Positions 41,267 to 50,230 of a DNA stretch of 64,000 bases are shown here, piece by piece; the stretch's first letter is position 1; every line of letters begins with the position of its first letter. Origin of the DNA: Aequorivita sinensis. Its GTDB lineage: Bacteria; Bacteroidota; Bacteroidia; Flavobacteriales; Flavobacteriaceae. Position numbers and translations under genes: made by a program. The stretch spans positions 1 through 64,000 of the forward strand of contig NZ_VDMC01000003.1 of NCBI RefSeq assembly GCF_006346335.1, given 5' to 3'. The notes under the pieces were generated by a model, which saw only the letters and a program-made list of their open reading frames with translations, was not told where the DNA came from and made no database searches.

Positions 41267-42190
41267 GTGAATAACAAAGTAACTAAAATAGAAACTGTAG
41301 TTAAAGAAGATGTTCTAGGTACAATAAAGAGATTTTTGGATCTAGGATTCTACTTTGGTGAGGGTGATAACCAAGTGGGAGTCACCATTGGATTATTGCT
41401 ATTACTTATAGTTTCATATATAGCTACTCATTTTGCTTTAAAATTTACACGTTCGCTTATAACTAGGCAAATGGACTCAGCTGATAAGCAAAAATTTATC
41501 AGCTTGTTTAAATATTTTAAAGCAGCCGTATATATTATAGTTTTTTTTACGGTTTTAAGTTTAGCAAACTTTAATATAACTCCTATACTCGCTGCTTCTG
41601 CTGCTTTATTAGTTGGTTTAGGGTTAGCTTTAAAGGAGCTTTTTCAAGATATAATAGGAGGAATTTATATCATTATGGATAAGTCGCTTTTAATTGGCGA
41701 CATTATTAAAGTTGAAGATAAGGTTTGTAGGATTATAGAAATAAAACTTCGTAGTACCAGAGCTATAACACGTGATGATAAAATATTAATTATTCCTAAT
41801 CACAAGTTCTTAATTAATACTTTTAAGAATTATACTCAAAATCATACAACAACGCGGGAGTTTATTAAAGTGAGAATTCCCTTTGGAAGTGACACAAGAT
41901 TAGTTGAGCGAATATTAATTGAAGCAGTGTCTACTCAAAAAGGAGTTCTGAAGAATCCAAAACCATTTGTTTTTTTTAATGATTTTGGGGAATGGGCTCT
42001 TGAGTTTGGTGTATATTTCTTTATTAACGATAGTTTTTCCGAACCTAGAATAAAAAGCGAATTACGATTTAAAATCGACGCTAAGCTTAGAGAAAATAAG
42101 ATTGCAATACCTTATCCCCAAAGTGACATACATATGTTCGCAAGAACAACAAGTAGTAATACAGATTTAAAGATTTCTTCAGAAGAATAA
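41267..42190 (+). CDS. MscS-family mechanosensitive channel
   Basis: A 307-aa inner-membrane channel. Three to four membrane helices include the pore-lining TM3, here FNITPILAASAALLVGLGLA followed by LKELFQDIIGG (about 105-140), with the alanine-glycine pattern of MscS. The beta domain follows (IMDKSLLIGDIIKVEDKVCR, IIEIKLRSTRAITRDDKILI, IPNHKF) and an alpha-beta C-terminus. It starts at a GTG 5 bp after the exporter permease and probably belongs to the same transcript. Osmotic-shock release is the family role. Confidence 0.92.
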   Translation: MNNKVTKIETVVKEDVLGTIKRFLDLGFYFGEGDNQVGVTIGLLLLLIVSYIATHFALKFTRSLITRQMDSADKQKFISLFKYFKAAVYIIVFFTVLSLANFNITPILAASAALLVGLGLALKELFQDIIGGIYIIMDKSLLIGDIIKVEDKVCRIIEIKLRSTRAITRDDKILIIPNHKFLINTFKNYTQNHTTTREFIKVRIPFGSDTRLVERILIEAVSTQKGVLKNPKPFVFFNDFGEWALEFGVYFFINDSFSEPRIKSELRFKIDAKLRENKIAIPYPQSDIHMFARTTSSNTDLKISSEE

Positions 42191-42197
42191 ATCATTT

Positions 42198-43118
42198 ATG
42201 AATTATAGGCTCAATTTGTTAATTGTCTTCATCGGACTAATCGGTTTGGGAGTGAAAGCTCAAACTACCGATTTGGCTAGAGTTGAGTTTTTGAATTTAC
42301 CACTTTCAAAATCGAATAATTCTATTCAGAGGTATAGAGTTTTGTTACAATCTCCAATTCCTTTGAAAAAGGGTAGAAGTGATTTTTTTGTTGTTGGTGC
42401 AGAGTATCGTTATCTTGATGTAAATATTAAGGATGACAATGATAAACTTGCATTTGGATCAAATCAAGTTAGTTCTGTAAAACGTATGGATCTTTACTTA
42501 GGATATACTTGGAAGTATAGTGACGAATGGCGCTTAGGAATGAAGGTTGGGGCTAAAGTTCAGAGTGACGTTGAAGGTAGTTTAATAGCAGATGATTTTA
42601 CGTATGAAGTTGGAGTTTACGCTATAAATGATAAACGAAAAGATGTGCCAGAGGGTAAAAACCCATATAGATTAATTGCTGGACTTACTTATTCAACGAC
42701 ACCAGGGAGATGGTTGCCACTGCCAATTTTGAATTATTATGAAGAATTTCATCCTAATTGGACTTTTACAATCGGTGTGCCTAAAACAAATATCAGGCAT
42801 TATTTAAATGATAGTCATAAAGATGCAATTCAAGCGTTTGCAACTTTAGATAACGATTATGCCAATTTACAACAGAATTTTGTGCCCATTTCTATACAAA
42901 GCTCAGGAACAAAAGTTGCAGAAAGTATTCAAACAACTATAGTTTTAACAGGATTGGGTTACGAACATTTTTTTACAGAACACTTAGTGTTTTATACTTA
43001 CGCCGCGCATTCGGTTTATAACAACTTTAGACTGGAAGATGGTGATGGAGATAAGATATATCAGATTAATTCAGAAAAATCGCCTTATTTTAGGGCTGGA
43101 ATAAAATTTAAATATTAA
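42198..43118 (+). CDS. outer-membrane beta-barrel protein, DUF6268-like
   Basis: A 306-aa exported protein with a signal peptide to about residue 22 (GVKAQ). It is built of amphipathic strands: QRYRVLLQSPIPLKKG, DFFVVGAEYRYLDV, RMDLYLGYTWKYSDEWRLGM, YRLIAGLTYSTTP, NWTFTIGVPKTNIRHYL and a closing YFRAGIKFKY, ending in an aromatic residue as outer-membrane barrels do. I think it belongs to the DUF6268 group, but this is from memory of the pattern. It lies 7 bp after the MscS gene and 2 bp before the response regulator, so it is inside the run. Function unknown. Confidence 0.75.
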   Translation: MNYRLNLLIVFIGLIGLGVKAQTTDLARVEFLNLPLSKSNNSIQRYRVLLQSPIPLKKGRSDFFVVGAEYRYLDVNIKDDNDKLAFGSNQVSSVKRMDLYLGYTWKYSDEWRLGMKVGAKVQSDVEGSLIADDFTYEVGVYAINDKRKDVPEGKNPYRLIAGLTYSTTPGRWLPLPILNYYEEFHPNWTFTIGVPKTNIRHYLNDSHKDAIQAFATLDNDYANLQQNFVPISIQSSGTKVAESIQTTIVLTGLGYEHFFTEHLVFYTYAAHSVYNNFRLEDGDGDKIYQINSEKSPYFRAGIKFKY

Positions 43119-43120
43119 AA

Positions 43121-44284
43121 ATGCCAAGAATACTCATTATAGAAGACGAAGCAGCAATCAGAAGAGTTTTAGTTAAAATTCTTACTGAAGAGAATAAAGA
43201 TTATGAAGTTTTTGAAGCTGAAGACGGTCTTGCAGGAATGGAGATTATTAAAAAAGAAGATTTTGATCTTGTGCTGTGTGATATCAAAATGCCAAAAATG
43301 GATGGTGTTGAGGTTTTGGAAGCTGTAAAAAAGATAAAGCCTGAAATACCAATGGTAATGATATCTGGACACGGTGATCTTGATACAGCTGTTAATACCA
43401 TGCGATTAGGAGCTTTCGATTATATTTCAAAACCACCAGATTTAAACCGTTTACTAAATACTGTACGAATAGCTCTTGATCGAAAAGAGTTGGTAGTTGA
43501 AAATACTCGTCTTAAAAAGAAGGTGTCTAAAAACTATCAAATGGTTGGGGATTCTCCAGAAATTGAGAAGATAAAGGATATGATTGAAAAAGTGGCTCCA
43601 ACGGAAGCCCGCGTTTTAATCACAGGCCCCAACGGAACAGGTAAAGAACTTGTTGCGCATTGGCTTCATCAAAAAAGCGACAGAAATAAAGGTCCAATGA
43701 TAGAAGTAAACTGTGCTGCCATTCCAAGTGAATTGATAGAAAGTGAGCTGTTCGGTCACGTTAAAGGTGCTTTTACATCTGCAAATAAAGATCGAGCAGG
43801 AAAATTTGAAGCTGCTAATAAAGGAACTATTTTCCTAGATGAAGTTGGAGATATGAGTTTATCTGCCCAAGCTAAAGTACTAAGAGCTTTACAAGAAAAT
43901 AAAGTTCAAAGAGTGGGAAGTGATAAAGATATAAAAGTAGATGTTCGTGTTATTGCTGCTACCAATAAAGACTTAAAAAAGGAAATAGCTGAAGGCAATT
44001 TTCGTGAAGATTTATATCACAGATTAGCGGTTATTCTAATAAAAGTTCCTTCATTAAACGATAGAAGAGACGATATTCCATTATTAGTTGAGTATTTTTC
44101 AGAAAAAATATCAACAGATCACGGAACGGCTCAAAAAAAATTTTCAAAAAAAGCTATTGAGTTATTACAAGAATTTGATTGGACAGGAAATATTCGTGAG
44201 TTACGAAATGTAGTAGAGCGTTTGATTATCCTTGGTGGCAAAGAAATAAGCGAAGAGGATGTAAAGTTATTTGCTAGTAAATAA
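43121..44284 (+). CDS. sigma-54-type response regulator without DNA-binding domain
   Basis: A 387-aa NtrC-like regulator. The receiver domain (1-120) has the acidic pocket IIEDE and phospho-acceptor Asp54 (LCDIKMPKMDG). The AAA+ domain (about 140-370) shows Walker A TGPNGTGKE, FLDEVGDMS as Walker B, and the sensor and arginine-finger region REDLYHRLAV. The sigma-54 contact loop reads GAFTSA (about 216-221) where GAFTGA is normal. It ends right after ELRNVVERLIILGG and about 15 residues, so the Fis-type helix-turn-helix is absent. It would act from solution or through partners. The cognate kinase is not in the window. Confidence 0.92.
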   Translation: MPRILIIEDEAAIRRVLVKILTEENKDYEVFEAEDGLAGMEIIKKEDFDLVLCDIKMPKMDGVEVLEAVKKIKPEIPMVMISGHGDLDTAVNTMRLGAFDYISKPPDLNRLLNTVRIALDRKELVVENTRLKKKVSKNYQMVGDSPEIEKIKDMIEKVAPTEARVLITGPNGTGKELVAHWLHQKSDRNKGPMIEVNCAAIPSELIESELFGHVKGAFTSANKDRAGKFEAANKGTIFLDEVGDMSLSAQAKVLRALQENKVQRVGSDKDIKVDVRVIAATNKDLKKEIAEGNFREDLYHRLAVILIKVPSLNDRRDDIPLLVEYFSEKISTDHGTAQKKFSKKAIELLQEFDWTGNIRELRNVVERLIILGGKEISEEDVKLFASK

Positions 44285-44355
44285 GAAGTGCTAACAGCGG
44301 TGTTTAAATAGTAATTGTAGAAGGGTTGAGGTCCTTCTCTTTAAAAATATTAGAT

Positions 44356-45234
44356 ATGAAAGACATAAAAATCGAAGACTTTAAGGTTTCTGAAAGTATA
44401 CATATAAAAGACACAAAAACAAAAGTAGATTTAGATGCTTCAGAAAAGAAGTTAAAGAAAGCATTGAAAAAAACTCGAAAGGAGCTTGGAGATCTTCAAG
44501 ATACACTTTATGCTCACGGGAAATATGGTGTTTTAGTGTGTATTCAAGGAATGGATACTGCTGGAAAAGACAGCTTAATTCGTGAGGTTTTCAAAGATTT
44601 TAATGCTCGTGGAGTAGTAGTTCACAGTTTCAAGACACCTACTTCTTTAGAGAAACGCCACGATTATTTATGGCGTCATTATATAGCGCTACCAGAACGA
44701 GGAAAGTTTGGTGTGTTTAATCGTACCCACTACGAAAACGTTTTGGTTACACGGGTACATCCAGAATATATTCTAGGTGAAAATTTACCAGATGTAAATA
44801 GCTTGGATGATATCACCGATGAGTTTTGGGACAAACGTTTTCAGCAAATAAATGATTTTGAAAAAACCATTCAGGAAAATGGCACTATTATTTTTAAATT
44901 CTTTTTAAATCTTTCAAAAGAAGAACAAAAATATCGCCTATTACGTCGTTTAAACAAGCCTAATAAAAACTGGAAGTTCTCTCCAGGTGATTTAGATGAG
45001 CGCGAACTTTGGAATGAATACCAAAAGTATTACGAAGAAGCGATTAATCGCACTTCAAAACCTAAAGCACCTTGGTATATAATTCCTTCAGATGATAAAA
45101 AAGCTGCACGATATATTGTTGCAGAAATAATGCTTCAAGAATTACAAAAATACACTGATATTAAAGAGCCTGAATTGGATGATGACATAAAGGCGAAAAT
45201 TTCAGAATATCGTGAAAGGCTTAAAAATGATTAA
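44356..45234 (+). CDS. ppk2: polyphosphate kinase 2 family protein
   Basis: Transfers phosphate between polyphosphate and nucleotides. At 292 aa it is a single-domain PPK2. Walker A is CIQGMDTAGKDSLIREVFKD (about 62-81), then HSFKTPTSLEKRHDYLWRHY and LPERGKFGVFNRTHYENVLV (lid and Walker B-like region), and KFFLNLSKEEQKYRLLRRLN. I start at ATG 44356; the upstream TTG at 44326 adds ten residues not typical of the family. It could use AMP, ADP or both; the class cannot be fixed by eye. It follows the response regulator by 71 bp and precedes a peptidase. Confidence 0.92.
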   Translation: MKDIKIEDFKVSESIHIKDTKTKVDLDASEKKLKKALKKTRKELGDLQDTLYAHGKYGVLVCIQGMDTAGKDSLIREVFKDFNARGVVVHSFKTPTSLEKRHDYLWRHYIALPERGKFGVFNRTHYENVLVTRVHPEYILGENLPDVNSLDDITDEFWDKRFQQINDFEKTIQENGTIIFKFFLNLSKEEQKYRLLRRLNKPNKNWKFSPGDLDERELWNEYQKYYEEAINRTSKPKAPWYIIPSDDKKAARYIVAEIMLQELQKYTDIKEPELDDDIKAKISEYRERLKND

Positions 45235-45252
45235 TACTCTCAACAAAATACA

Positions 45253-46644
45253 ATGAAAATAAATTTTATCCCCACTTTAATTCTTACATTTCTTTTTTCA
45301 TTTATAGCAATTTCACAAAATCCTACTAAGGATTCAATTATGTTGAAGAAGCTGTATAATACTGCCTTAACCGACGGAAAAGCTTACGATTGGTTAGATT
45401 ATTTGTCCAACGAAATTGGTGGAAGACTTTCTGGTTCAGTTGAAGCAGAATACGCTGTAAAATACACCGAAGCTCAACTTAACGAACTTGGTTTAGACAA
45501 AGTTTGGCTACAGCCTGTAATGGTCCCAAAATGGACTCGCGGTTTTAAAGAATACGCATATATTGAAGGAAGTTCAGGTATTAAAACTGAAACACATATT
45601 AGTGCTTTAGGTGGCTCCATACCAACACCAAACCTAGGTTTAAAAGCTGAAGTTATTGAAGTACATAGCTTCGACGAATTGGCAGCTTTGGGAAAAGAAA
45701 AGGTCGAAGGGAAAATTGTATTTTTTAATAGGCCGATGAATCCTGAGTTTATCCATACTGGTTATGCTTATGGTGGAGCATCAGATCAACGTTTTTCTGG
45801 TGCCGAACACGCGGCAAAATACGGAGCTGTAGGGGTAATTGTTCGTTCCCTTTCACATAAAATGGACGACGCGCCTCACACTGGTGCTATGAGCTATGGA
45901 AAGACCCCTGAGTCTAAATATATTCCAGCGGCTGCCATTAGTACAAACGGAGCAGAATTACTTAGCAGTTTATTAAAACTTGATCCAAATTTGAAATTTT
46001 ACTTTAAACAAAACTGTAAGATTTGGGACGATGTTTTGTCGTACAACGTAATTGGTGAAATTAAAGGTAGTGTTTACCCAGATCGATATATGGTTGTGGG
46101 CGGACATTTAGATAGTTGGGATAATGGCGATGGCTCCCACGATGATGGGGCAGGAGTGACGCAAAGTATGGAAGTGTTACGCTTGTTTAAAAAGCTTAAC
46201 TACAAACCAAGACATACTATTCGCGTTGTGTTGTTTATGAATGAGGAAAATGGCTTACGCGGAGGTAAAAAATATGCTGAGGAAATTAAAAGTAAAAATG
46301 AAAAACACGTTTTTGCCATAGAAAGTGATAGCGGTGGGTTTACACCAAGAGGTTTTTCTCTTGAAACTGATGCGGCTAACGTTGCACAAATTCGCTCTTG
46401 GGCACCTTTATTTGAACCCTATTTTATTCATTTATTTACCGAAGGTTATAGTGGTGCAGATATTCGCCCAATGAAAGGAAATATAGATGTTCTTGCTGGA
46501 CTACAACCAGACTCGCAAAGATATTTCGACATTCACCATTCCGAAAATGACACTTTCGATAAAATTAATAAGCGGGAGCTAGAGCTCGGTGCTGCAACTA
46601 TGGCAAGCTTGATGTATCTAATGGATACTTACGGAGCTAAATAA
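45253..46644 (+). CDS. M28 family metallopeptidase with PA insert (carboxypeptidase Q-like)
   Basis: A 463-aa exported zinc exopeptidase. The signal peptide ends about residue 22 (AISQ). A PA domain (about 110-250) is inserted before the catalytic core. The di-zinc ligands are visible: GGHLDSWDNGDGSHDDGAG (His and bridging Asp), MNEENGLRGG (catalytic Glu-Glu), ESDSGGFTP (Asp) and DIHHSENDTFD (His). This set matches M28 members such as plasma glutamate carboxypeptidase (carboxypeptidase Q). It lies 18 bp behind ppk2 and may be co-transcribed. Periplasmic dipeptide or acyl-amino-acid cleavage is the likely activity. Confidence 0.92.
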   Translation: MKINFIPTLILTFLFSFIAISQNPTKDSIMLKKLYNTALTDGKAYDWLDYLSNEIGGRLSGSVEAEYAVKYTEAQLNELGLDKVWLQPVMVPKWTRGFKEYAYIEGSSGIKTETHISALGGSIPTPNLGLKAEVIEVHSFDELAALGKEKVEGKIVFFNRPMNPEFIHTGYAYGGASDQRFSGAEHAAKYGAVGVIVRSLSHKMDDAPHTGAMSYGKTPESKYIPAAAISTNGAELLSSLLKLDPNLKFYFKQNCKIWDDVLSYNVIGEIKGSVYPDRYMVVGGHLDSWDNGDGSHDDGAGVTQSMEVLRLFKKLNYKPRHTIRVVLFMNEENGLRGGKKYAEEIKSKNEKHVFAIESDSGGFTPRGFSLETDAANVAQIRSWAPLFEPYFIHLFTEGYSGADIRPMKGNIDVLAGLQPDSQRYFDIHHSENDTFDKINKRELELGAATMASLMYLMDTYGAK

Positions 46645-46679
46645 ACTTAATTTAGTTGGTAGTGATGACTAAAAAATAG

Positions 46680-47507
46680 CTACCACCAAACCACAAAGAA
46701 ACGCTCCATTGTATGGGGCGTTTTTTTATAGATTAAAGGTGACTTTTTATTTTGAACCTGTTCATTTATCAGCTTCTCAATTTCTGAAAACGTATGCCAT
46801 TCTTCAATAGTTTCAATTGGTAAGAGCCATTCTTTTTTTGTTGGGATGGCGTACTTGGCAGTTTTATCCTCCTTATTAAAATCCTGATGCTTTATCCAAT
46901 GCCCAACAAGACAGCTAGTGTAATTTTTAGGGAATGAGTCACTGCTAATTTCCTTGGGAAGAAATAGAAATGCTTTTATGCATAATTTCTGGGAAGTAGG
47001 AAATTCAACATTTAGGTCTTCTAACCTTTGAATGGTTTCAGGATTATGAAGTAACGGGAATTGCTTAAATTTTACCTTTTCCAGTTTGTCGTAAAGTGTA
47101 TCTTTTCTATTCGGACCAATCCATTTTTCTTCTTCTGAAGTGCTGTTGTTTTTATCGTATAAATAGAACTTGCAGGCTAATTCTATATGACTAACTTCCT
47201 TTGTAATTAAATCCTTAACGATATAATCTAGTTCGCCTAAAGTTTCTTTTTGGTTATTGACAGTATTCGAAGCATGAATTTGAAGGTTTGCAAGCAGCAA
47301 TTCATGTTTTTTAGACATCTTTAAAATTGCTTCAAAACAAGCTTCGGCTTGCATACCGAGAACTAGATTTGTTGGAAAACTGAATTCACTATCAGAAATT
47401 TTTTCCTCTAATAACTCAAAATTAGAAAAAGGATACTGTTCCGTGGTAATTTTTAAAACGGGAGCTTTAAGGAATAAGTTTAAAATATTTGGCACTTTTG
47501 GATTCAA
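46680..47507 (-). CDS. DUF1853 protein
   Basis: A 275-aa protein whose middle part fits DUF1853: LGMQAEACFEAILK (about 50-63), HELLLANLQIHA, LGELDYIV, HIELACKFYLYD and WIGPNRKDTLYDKLEKVKF. The conserved Glu, Glu-x-Asp and Glu-x-x-x-Lys residues (GELD, ELACK) recall the PD-(D/E)xK nuclease core, though no activity is established. It starts at a TTG (47505-47507); the next ATG at residue 52 would cut the conserved start. RlmF lies just upstream on the same strand, 27 bp away. Confidence 0.8.
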   Translation of the reverse strand: MNPKVPNILNLFLKAPVLKITTEQYPFSNFELLEEKISDSEFSFPTNLVLGMQAEACFEAILKMSKKHELLLANLQIHASNTVNNQKETLGELDYIVKDLITKEVSHIELACKFYLYDKNNSTSEEEKWIGPNRKDTLYDKLEKVKFKQFPLLHNPETIQRLEDLNVEFPTSQKLCIKAFLFLPKEISSDSFPKNYTSCLVGHWIKHQDFNKEDKTAKYAIPTKKEWLLPIETIEEWHTFSEIEKLINEQVQNKKSPLIYKKTPHTMERFFVVWW

Positions 47508-47534
47508 AAGATAAAAGTATTTTAAAAAAGTAAT

Positions 47535-48380
47535 TTATTTAAATGTCCAAGCAACGAAGCGGCTTTGTTTATTGCCTTGCTCCATCTCTATAATTTTCAC
47601 TTCAGTTGGTTTCGTTTTATTGATGGCGCGTTTTATGTTTTTTAGGTTTTCTTTTTGTGAAACAATAGAGGTAAACCAACGTACTTGATCTTTAAACTGA
47701 ACACTTTCTTCAGCCATTTTTTTAATAAATGCTTCTTCGCCACCTTTGTACCAAAGTTCGTTACTCAATCCCCCAAAATTTTGAGTTTTATCCTCACTGA
47801 GTTTTAAATTTTCAAATTTTCTTAAGTTGCTCTTTTCGGCATCTGTTCGGTTTTTGAAAAAAGGTGGGTTACAAACTACAACATCAAAAGCGTCGGTAGG
47901 CAGAATTATATGTTCTAAAATATTGCTTTTGAACTGTTGGTGTCGAAGTACAATGTTTTTTAAAGCTTCGTTTTCATCAATTATTTCCTGTGCATTGCTT
48001 AATGAATCTGTGTTCACTTCGCTAGCTGTACATTTCCAATTAAAATGAGTACTTGCAAGAATAGGGTAAATAAGGTTTGCTCCAGTACCAATATCCAATA
48101 GATGAATGTCTTTTTCTGATACTAAATCTGCAACGTGCAATAGGTAATCTAATCTCCCAGGAATTGGAGGACAGAGATTATTTTCAGGAATATTCCAATA
48201 GTTTACACCAAAATGTTCCTTAAGTAGGGCAGTGTTTAGTGCTTTTACAGCTTGGCTGTCTGCAAATTTAATTGTTTGATTTCCGTATTCGTTTTCAAAT
48301 ACGAAAGACTTTAATGGGGGATGTTTAGCTATAAGATTATTGAACTTATAGTCTTTGTTGAATGGGTTCTTTAGATGCAC
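47535..48380 (-). CDS. rlmF: 23S rRNA (adenine(1618)-N6)-methyltransferase
   Basis: SAM-dependent N6-methylation of A1618 in 23S rRNA. The 281-aa protein has NPFNKDYKFNNLIAKHPPLK at the N-terminus, the family-specific LLKEHFGVNYWNIPENNLCP and PIPGRLDYLLHVADL, the SAM loop LLDIGTGANLIYPIL (about 93-107) and the catalytic NPPFF (about 169-173). It starts at a GTG (48378-48380): no ATG lies near, and the conserved MH(L)xNP start supports it. The DUF1853 gene follows on the same strand. Confidence 0.93.
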   Translation of the reverse strand: MHLKNPFNKDYKFNNLIAKHPPLKSFVFENEYGNQTIKFADSQAVKALNTALLKEHFGVNYWNIPENNLCPPIPGRLDYLLHVADLVSEKDIHLLDIGTGANLIYPILASTHFNWKCTASEVNTDSLSNAQEIIDENEALKNIVLRHQQFKSNILEHIILPTDAFDVVVCNPPFFKNRTDAEKSNLRKFENLKLSEDKTQNFGGLSNELWYKGGEEAFIKKMAEESVQFKDQVRWFTSIVSQKENLKNIKRAINKTKPTEVKIIEMEQGNKQSRFVAWTFK

Positions 48381-48439
48381 GAGTAGTTTTTTAGAACTGT
48401 AAAGATACTACAATCATCACTGTTCTCTCGTTACTTAGC

Positions 48440-49180
48440 CTATTGTTCTATATTTTCACGAATCCCTGCTTTTTCCTTAGCCTCTTCACTTGCTATAATT
48501 GCATTTTTTACTGCGCTGAAGGTTATGTCCTTTGCTTCAGCATACGAAATGTTATAGCTGCGTTTAATATTTCTAAATTCTTCAGGGAAAGGTTTTAACA
48601 GCGTGTCGTAATAGTTATCTAGTTGTTTGCTGGTTGGCAAAACATACTCCAGTCTTAATTGAAACCTTCTTAGCAAAGCAGAATCAATCACCTTAGGATG
48701 GTTTGTTGCAGCAATTAATAAGGTTTCATTAGGCATTTCATCAATTAACTGAATTACGGTATTCACAAGGCGTTTCATTTCTGAAGAATCCTTGTCGTCG
48801 TGATCTCGAAGTTTTCCGATGGAATCAAATTCATCTAAAAACAACACCGCTTTTTCGCGCATAGCTTTTTTAAAAACATCTGTAATGTTTTTGGCAGTTT
48901 CGCCCAAACGGGAAGAGACAACAGTTCCAAGGTTTAAGATGATTATTTTTTTGCCTAAAGCTTGTGCAATGGCTTTGGCAGTAGTCGTTTTACCACAACC
49001 TGTATGACCAAAAAGAAATATCTTATTATCAACAGGAAGTTTATACTTGCTTAAAATCTCCAAATGCTTAAATTCTTTTAATAACTGATTTAAAGCATTT
49101 TTATTAGAATCACTCAAATGGATTTCATCTAATCCAATAGTAGTTTCATCTGAGTTGAGAATATAGTCTGATATTGCCAT
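48440..49180 (-). CDS. single-domain AAA ATPase
   Basis: A 246-aa AAA protein of the FtsH/proteasome-ATPase-like clade. Walker A is LFGHTGCGKTTTAKAIA (about 56-72), Walker B AVLFLDEFDSIGKL (about 110-123), sensor-1 LLIAATNHP and the arginine-finger region SALLRRFQLRLEYVLPT. The pore-loop region reads VVSSRLGETAKNI. There is no partner protease or substrate-binding domain. I start at ATG 49180 with an AGAGG sequence just upstream, since the TTG at 49202-49204 lies in the -7 element. Such stand-alone AAA proteins may remodel unknown targets. Confidence 0.85.
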   Translation of the reverse strand: MAISDYILNSDETTIGLDEIHLSDSNKNALNQLLKEFKHLEILSKYKLPVDNKIFLFGHTGCGKTTTAKAIAQALGKKIIILNLGTVVSSRLGETAKNITDVFKKAMREKAVLFLDEFDSIGKLRDHDDKDSSEMKRLVNTVIQLIDEMPNETLLIAATNHPKVIDSALLRRFQLRLEYVLPTSKQLDNYYDTLLKPFPEEFRNIKRSYNISYAEAKDITFSAVKNAIIASEEAKEKAGIRENIEQ

Positions 49181-49201
49181 TTGCCTCTTTATTTGAGAAT
49201 G

Positions 49202-49209
49202 CAAAAATA
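49202..49209 (-). promoter_or_regulatory. -7 element of the AAA ATPase gene
   Basis: TATTTTTG on the minus strand, an exact match, 21 bp before the ATG at 49180. It decides the start codon. Confidence 0.6.
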
Positions 49210-49252
49210 GCGAAGGTTTTGAAATGAGCGTCAGATTGCGAAGAAGTAATTT

Positions 49253-49708
49253 CTACCTCTTTAAAACACTCTCATATTTTTCAATCCATTGCTCAACAGT
49301 AATTTTCGAGCTAAGCTCACCTAAGAGGTCAAAAGGAATGTTCTTAGGATTTTTAAATCGAACACAGCTTTTGCCCATGTCTAATTTTCCTGTGGCGTGA
49401 TTTGGATATTCATTAACAAACCAATCTAAAAGCTCAGGATCTGCATAGACTCCCGAATGGTAAAATGCGATGTGATTTTTTTGAGAAGCAATACTTAAAA
49501 AAGGCAACGCATCTGTAGGTTTACAGTGATATCCATCTGGATAAATACTATGCGGAACAACATAACTAATCATTCCGTATTGCATAGTTTCTTCAAAACC
49601 TTTAGGGAGATTAGACTTTACAGTTTCTCTAAGTTTTTTCATTACCTCCTGACGGACTTCAGGAAGTTCAGAAATATATTGGTCTGCTGTAGTAGCTTTA
49701 GATTGCAT
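49253..49708 (-). CDS. DUF1801 protein
   Basis: A 151-aa cytoplasmic protein of the DUF1801/YdhG type. Pattern: TTADQYISELPEVRQEVMKK and LRETVKSNLPKGFEETMQYG at the N-terminus, a MISYVVPHSIYPDGYHCKP insert, then ALPFLSIASQKNHIAFYHSG, LDMGKSCVRFKNPKNIPFDL and a C-terminal helix. Proteins of the family are compact alpha-beta folds; some relatives bind small phosphate ligands or iron chaperone partners, but the role is not established. Confidence 0.88.
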   Translation of the reverse strand: MQSKATTADQYISELPEVRQEVMKKLRETVKSNLPKGFEETMQYGMISYVVPHSIYPDGYHCKPTDALPFLSIASQKNHIAFYHSGVYADPELLDWFVNEYPNHATGKLDMGKSCVRFKNPKNIPFDLLGELSSKITVEQWIEKYESVLKR

Positions 49709-49801
49709 AATGAGAGTTTTGATTGTGTTGGGCTAAAATTAAAGTTTTTACAGAAGAATTGTAATTTAATTCTATTGTATTCTATAAATAAATTTATAGA
49801 T

Positions 49802-50200
49802 TTATTCTGGCTTAATGGCTTTAAACCCAAATTTATAACTAATAAAAAGAAATAATAAGGCGAATAAAGTTCCTGTAACTCCGTAATATGCGTCTATAAT
49901 GTCTGGAGTATTTAAAACATTTATAAAAAGTTCAAATATAAAATTGCTTGCTAATATTACGATTCCTAAGCCTACTATATATTTAAATTTTACACCCGCC
50001 ATAATCCAAAAATATCCAATCCCCGAATAAAGAATATAGCTTAAACAGAAATTTGAAATATGAGAATAAAATTCTGGCAGAAAATTATCGATGTTTTGTA
50101 ATCTTATCCATTCACTTTTTCTACCCTGAAATAAAGCAAAAACAACTGCTAAAAATATTAGGAAGCTTATTGCAGTAGTGACTTTTGGGAGCTGTTTCAT
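49802..50200 (-). CDS. four-helix membrane protein, possibly VanZ-like
   Basis: A 132-aa integral membrane protein with about four helices (KVTTAISFLIFLAVVFALFQ, FCLSYILYSGIGYFWIMAGV, YIVGLGIVILASNFIFELFI, GTLFALLFLFISYKFG) and a final basic tail. Loop motifs such as NVLNTPDIIDAYYGVTGTLF between helices 3 and 4 resemble VanZ-type proteins, where a 'RxxDxxDxxxNxxG'-like turn is common, but the match is loose. I use the ATG at 50200 rather than a GTG two codons earlier. It is 30 bp behind the DUF3095 gene. Function unknown. Confidence 0.65.
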   Translation of the reverse strand: MKQLPKVTTAISFLIFLAVVFALFQGRKSEWIRLQNIDNFLPEFYSHISNFCLSYILYSGIGYFWIMAGVKFKYIVGLGIVILASNFIFELFINVLNTPDIIDAYYGVTGTLFALLFLFISYKFGFKAIKPE

Positions 50201-50230
50201 TTGCACTGCTTTTACGTTTCATTTATAAAA

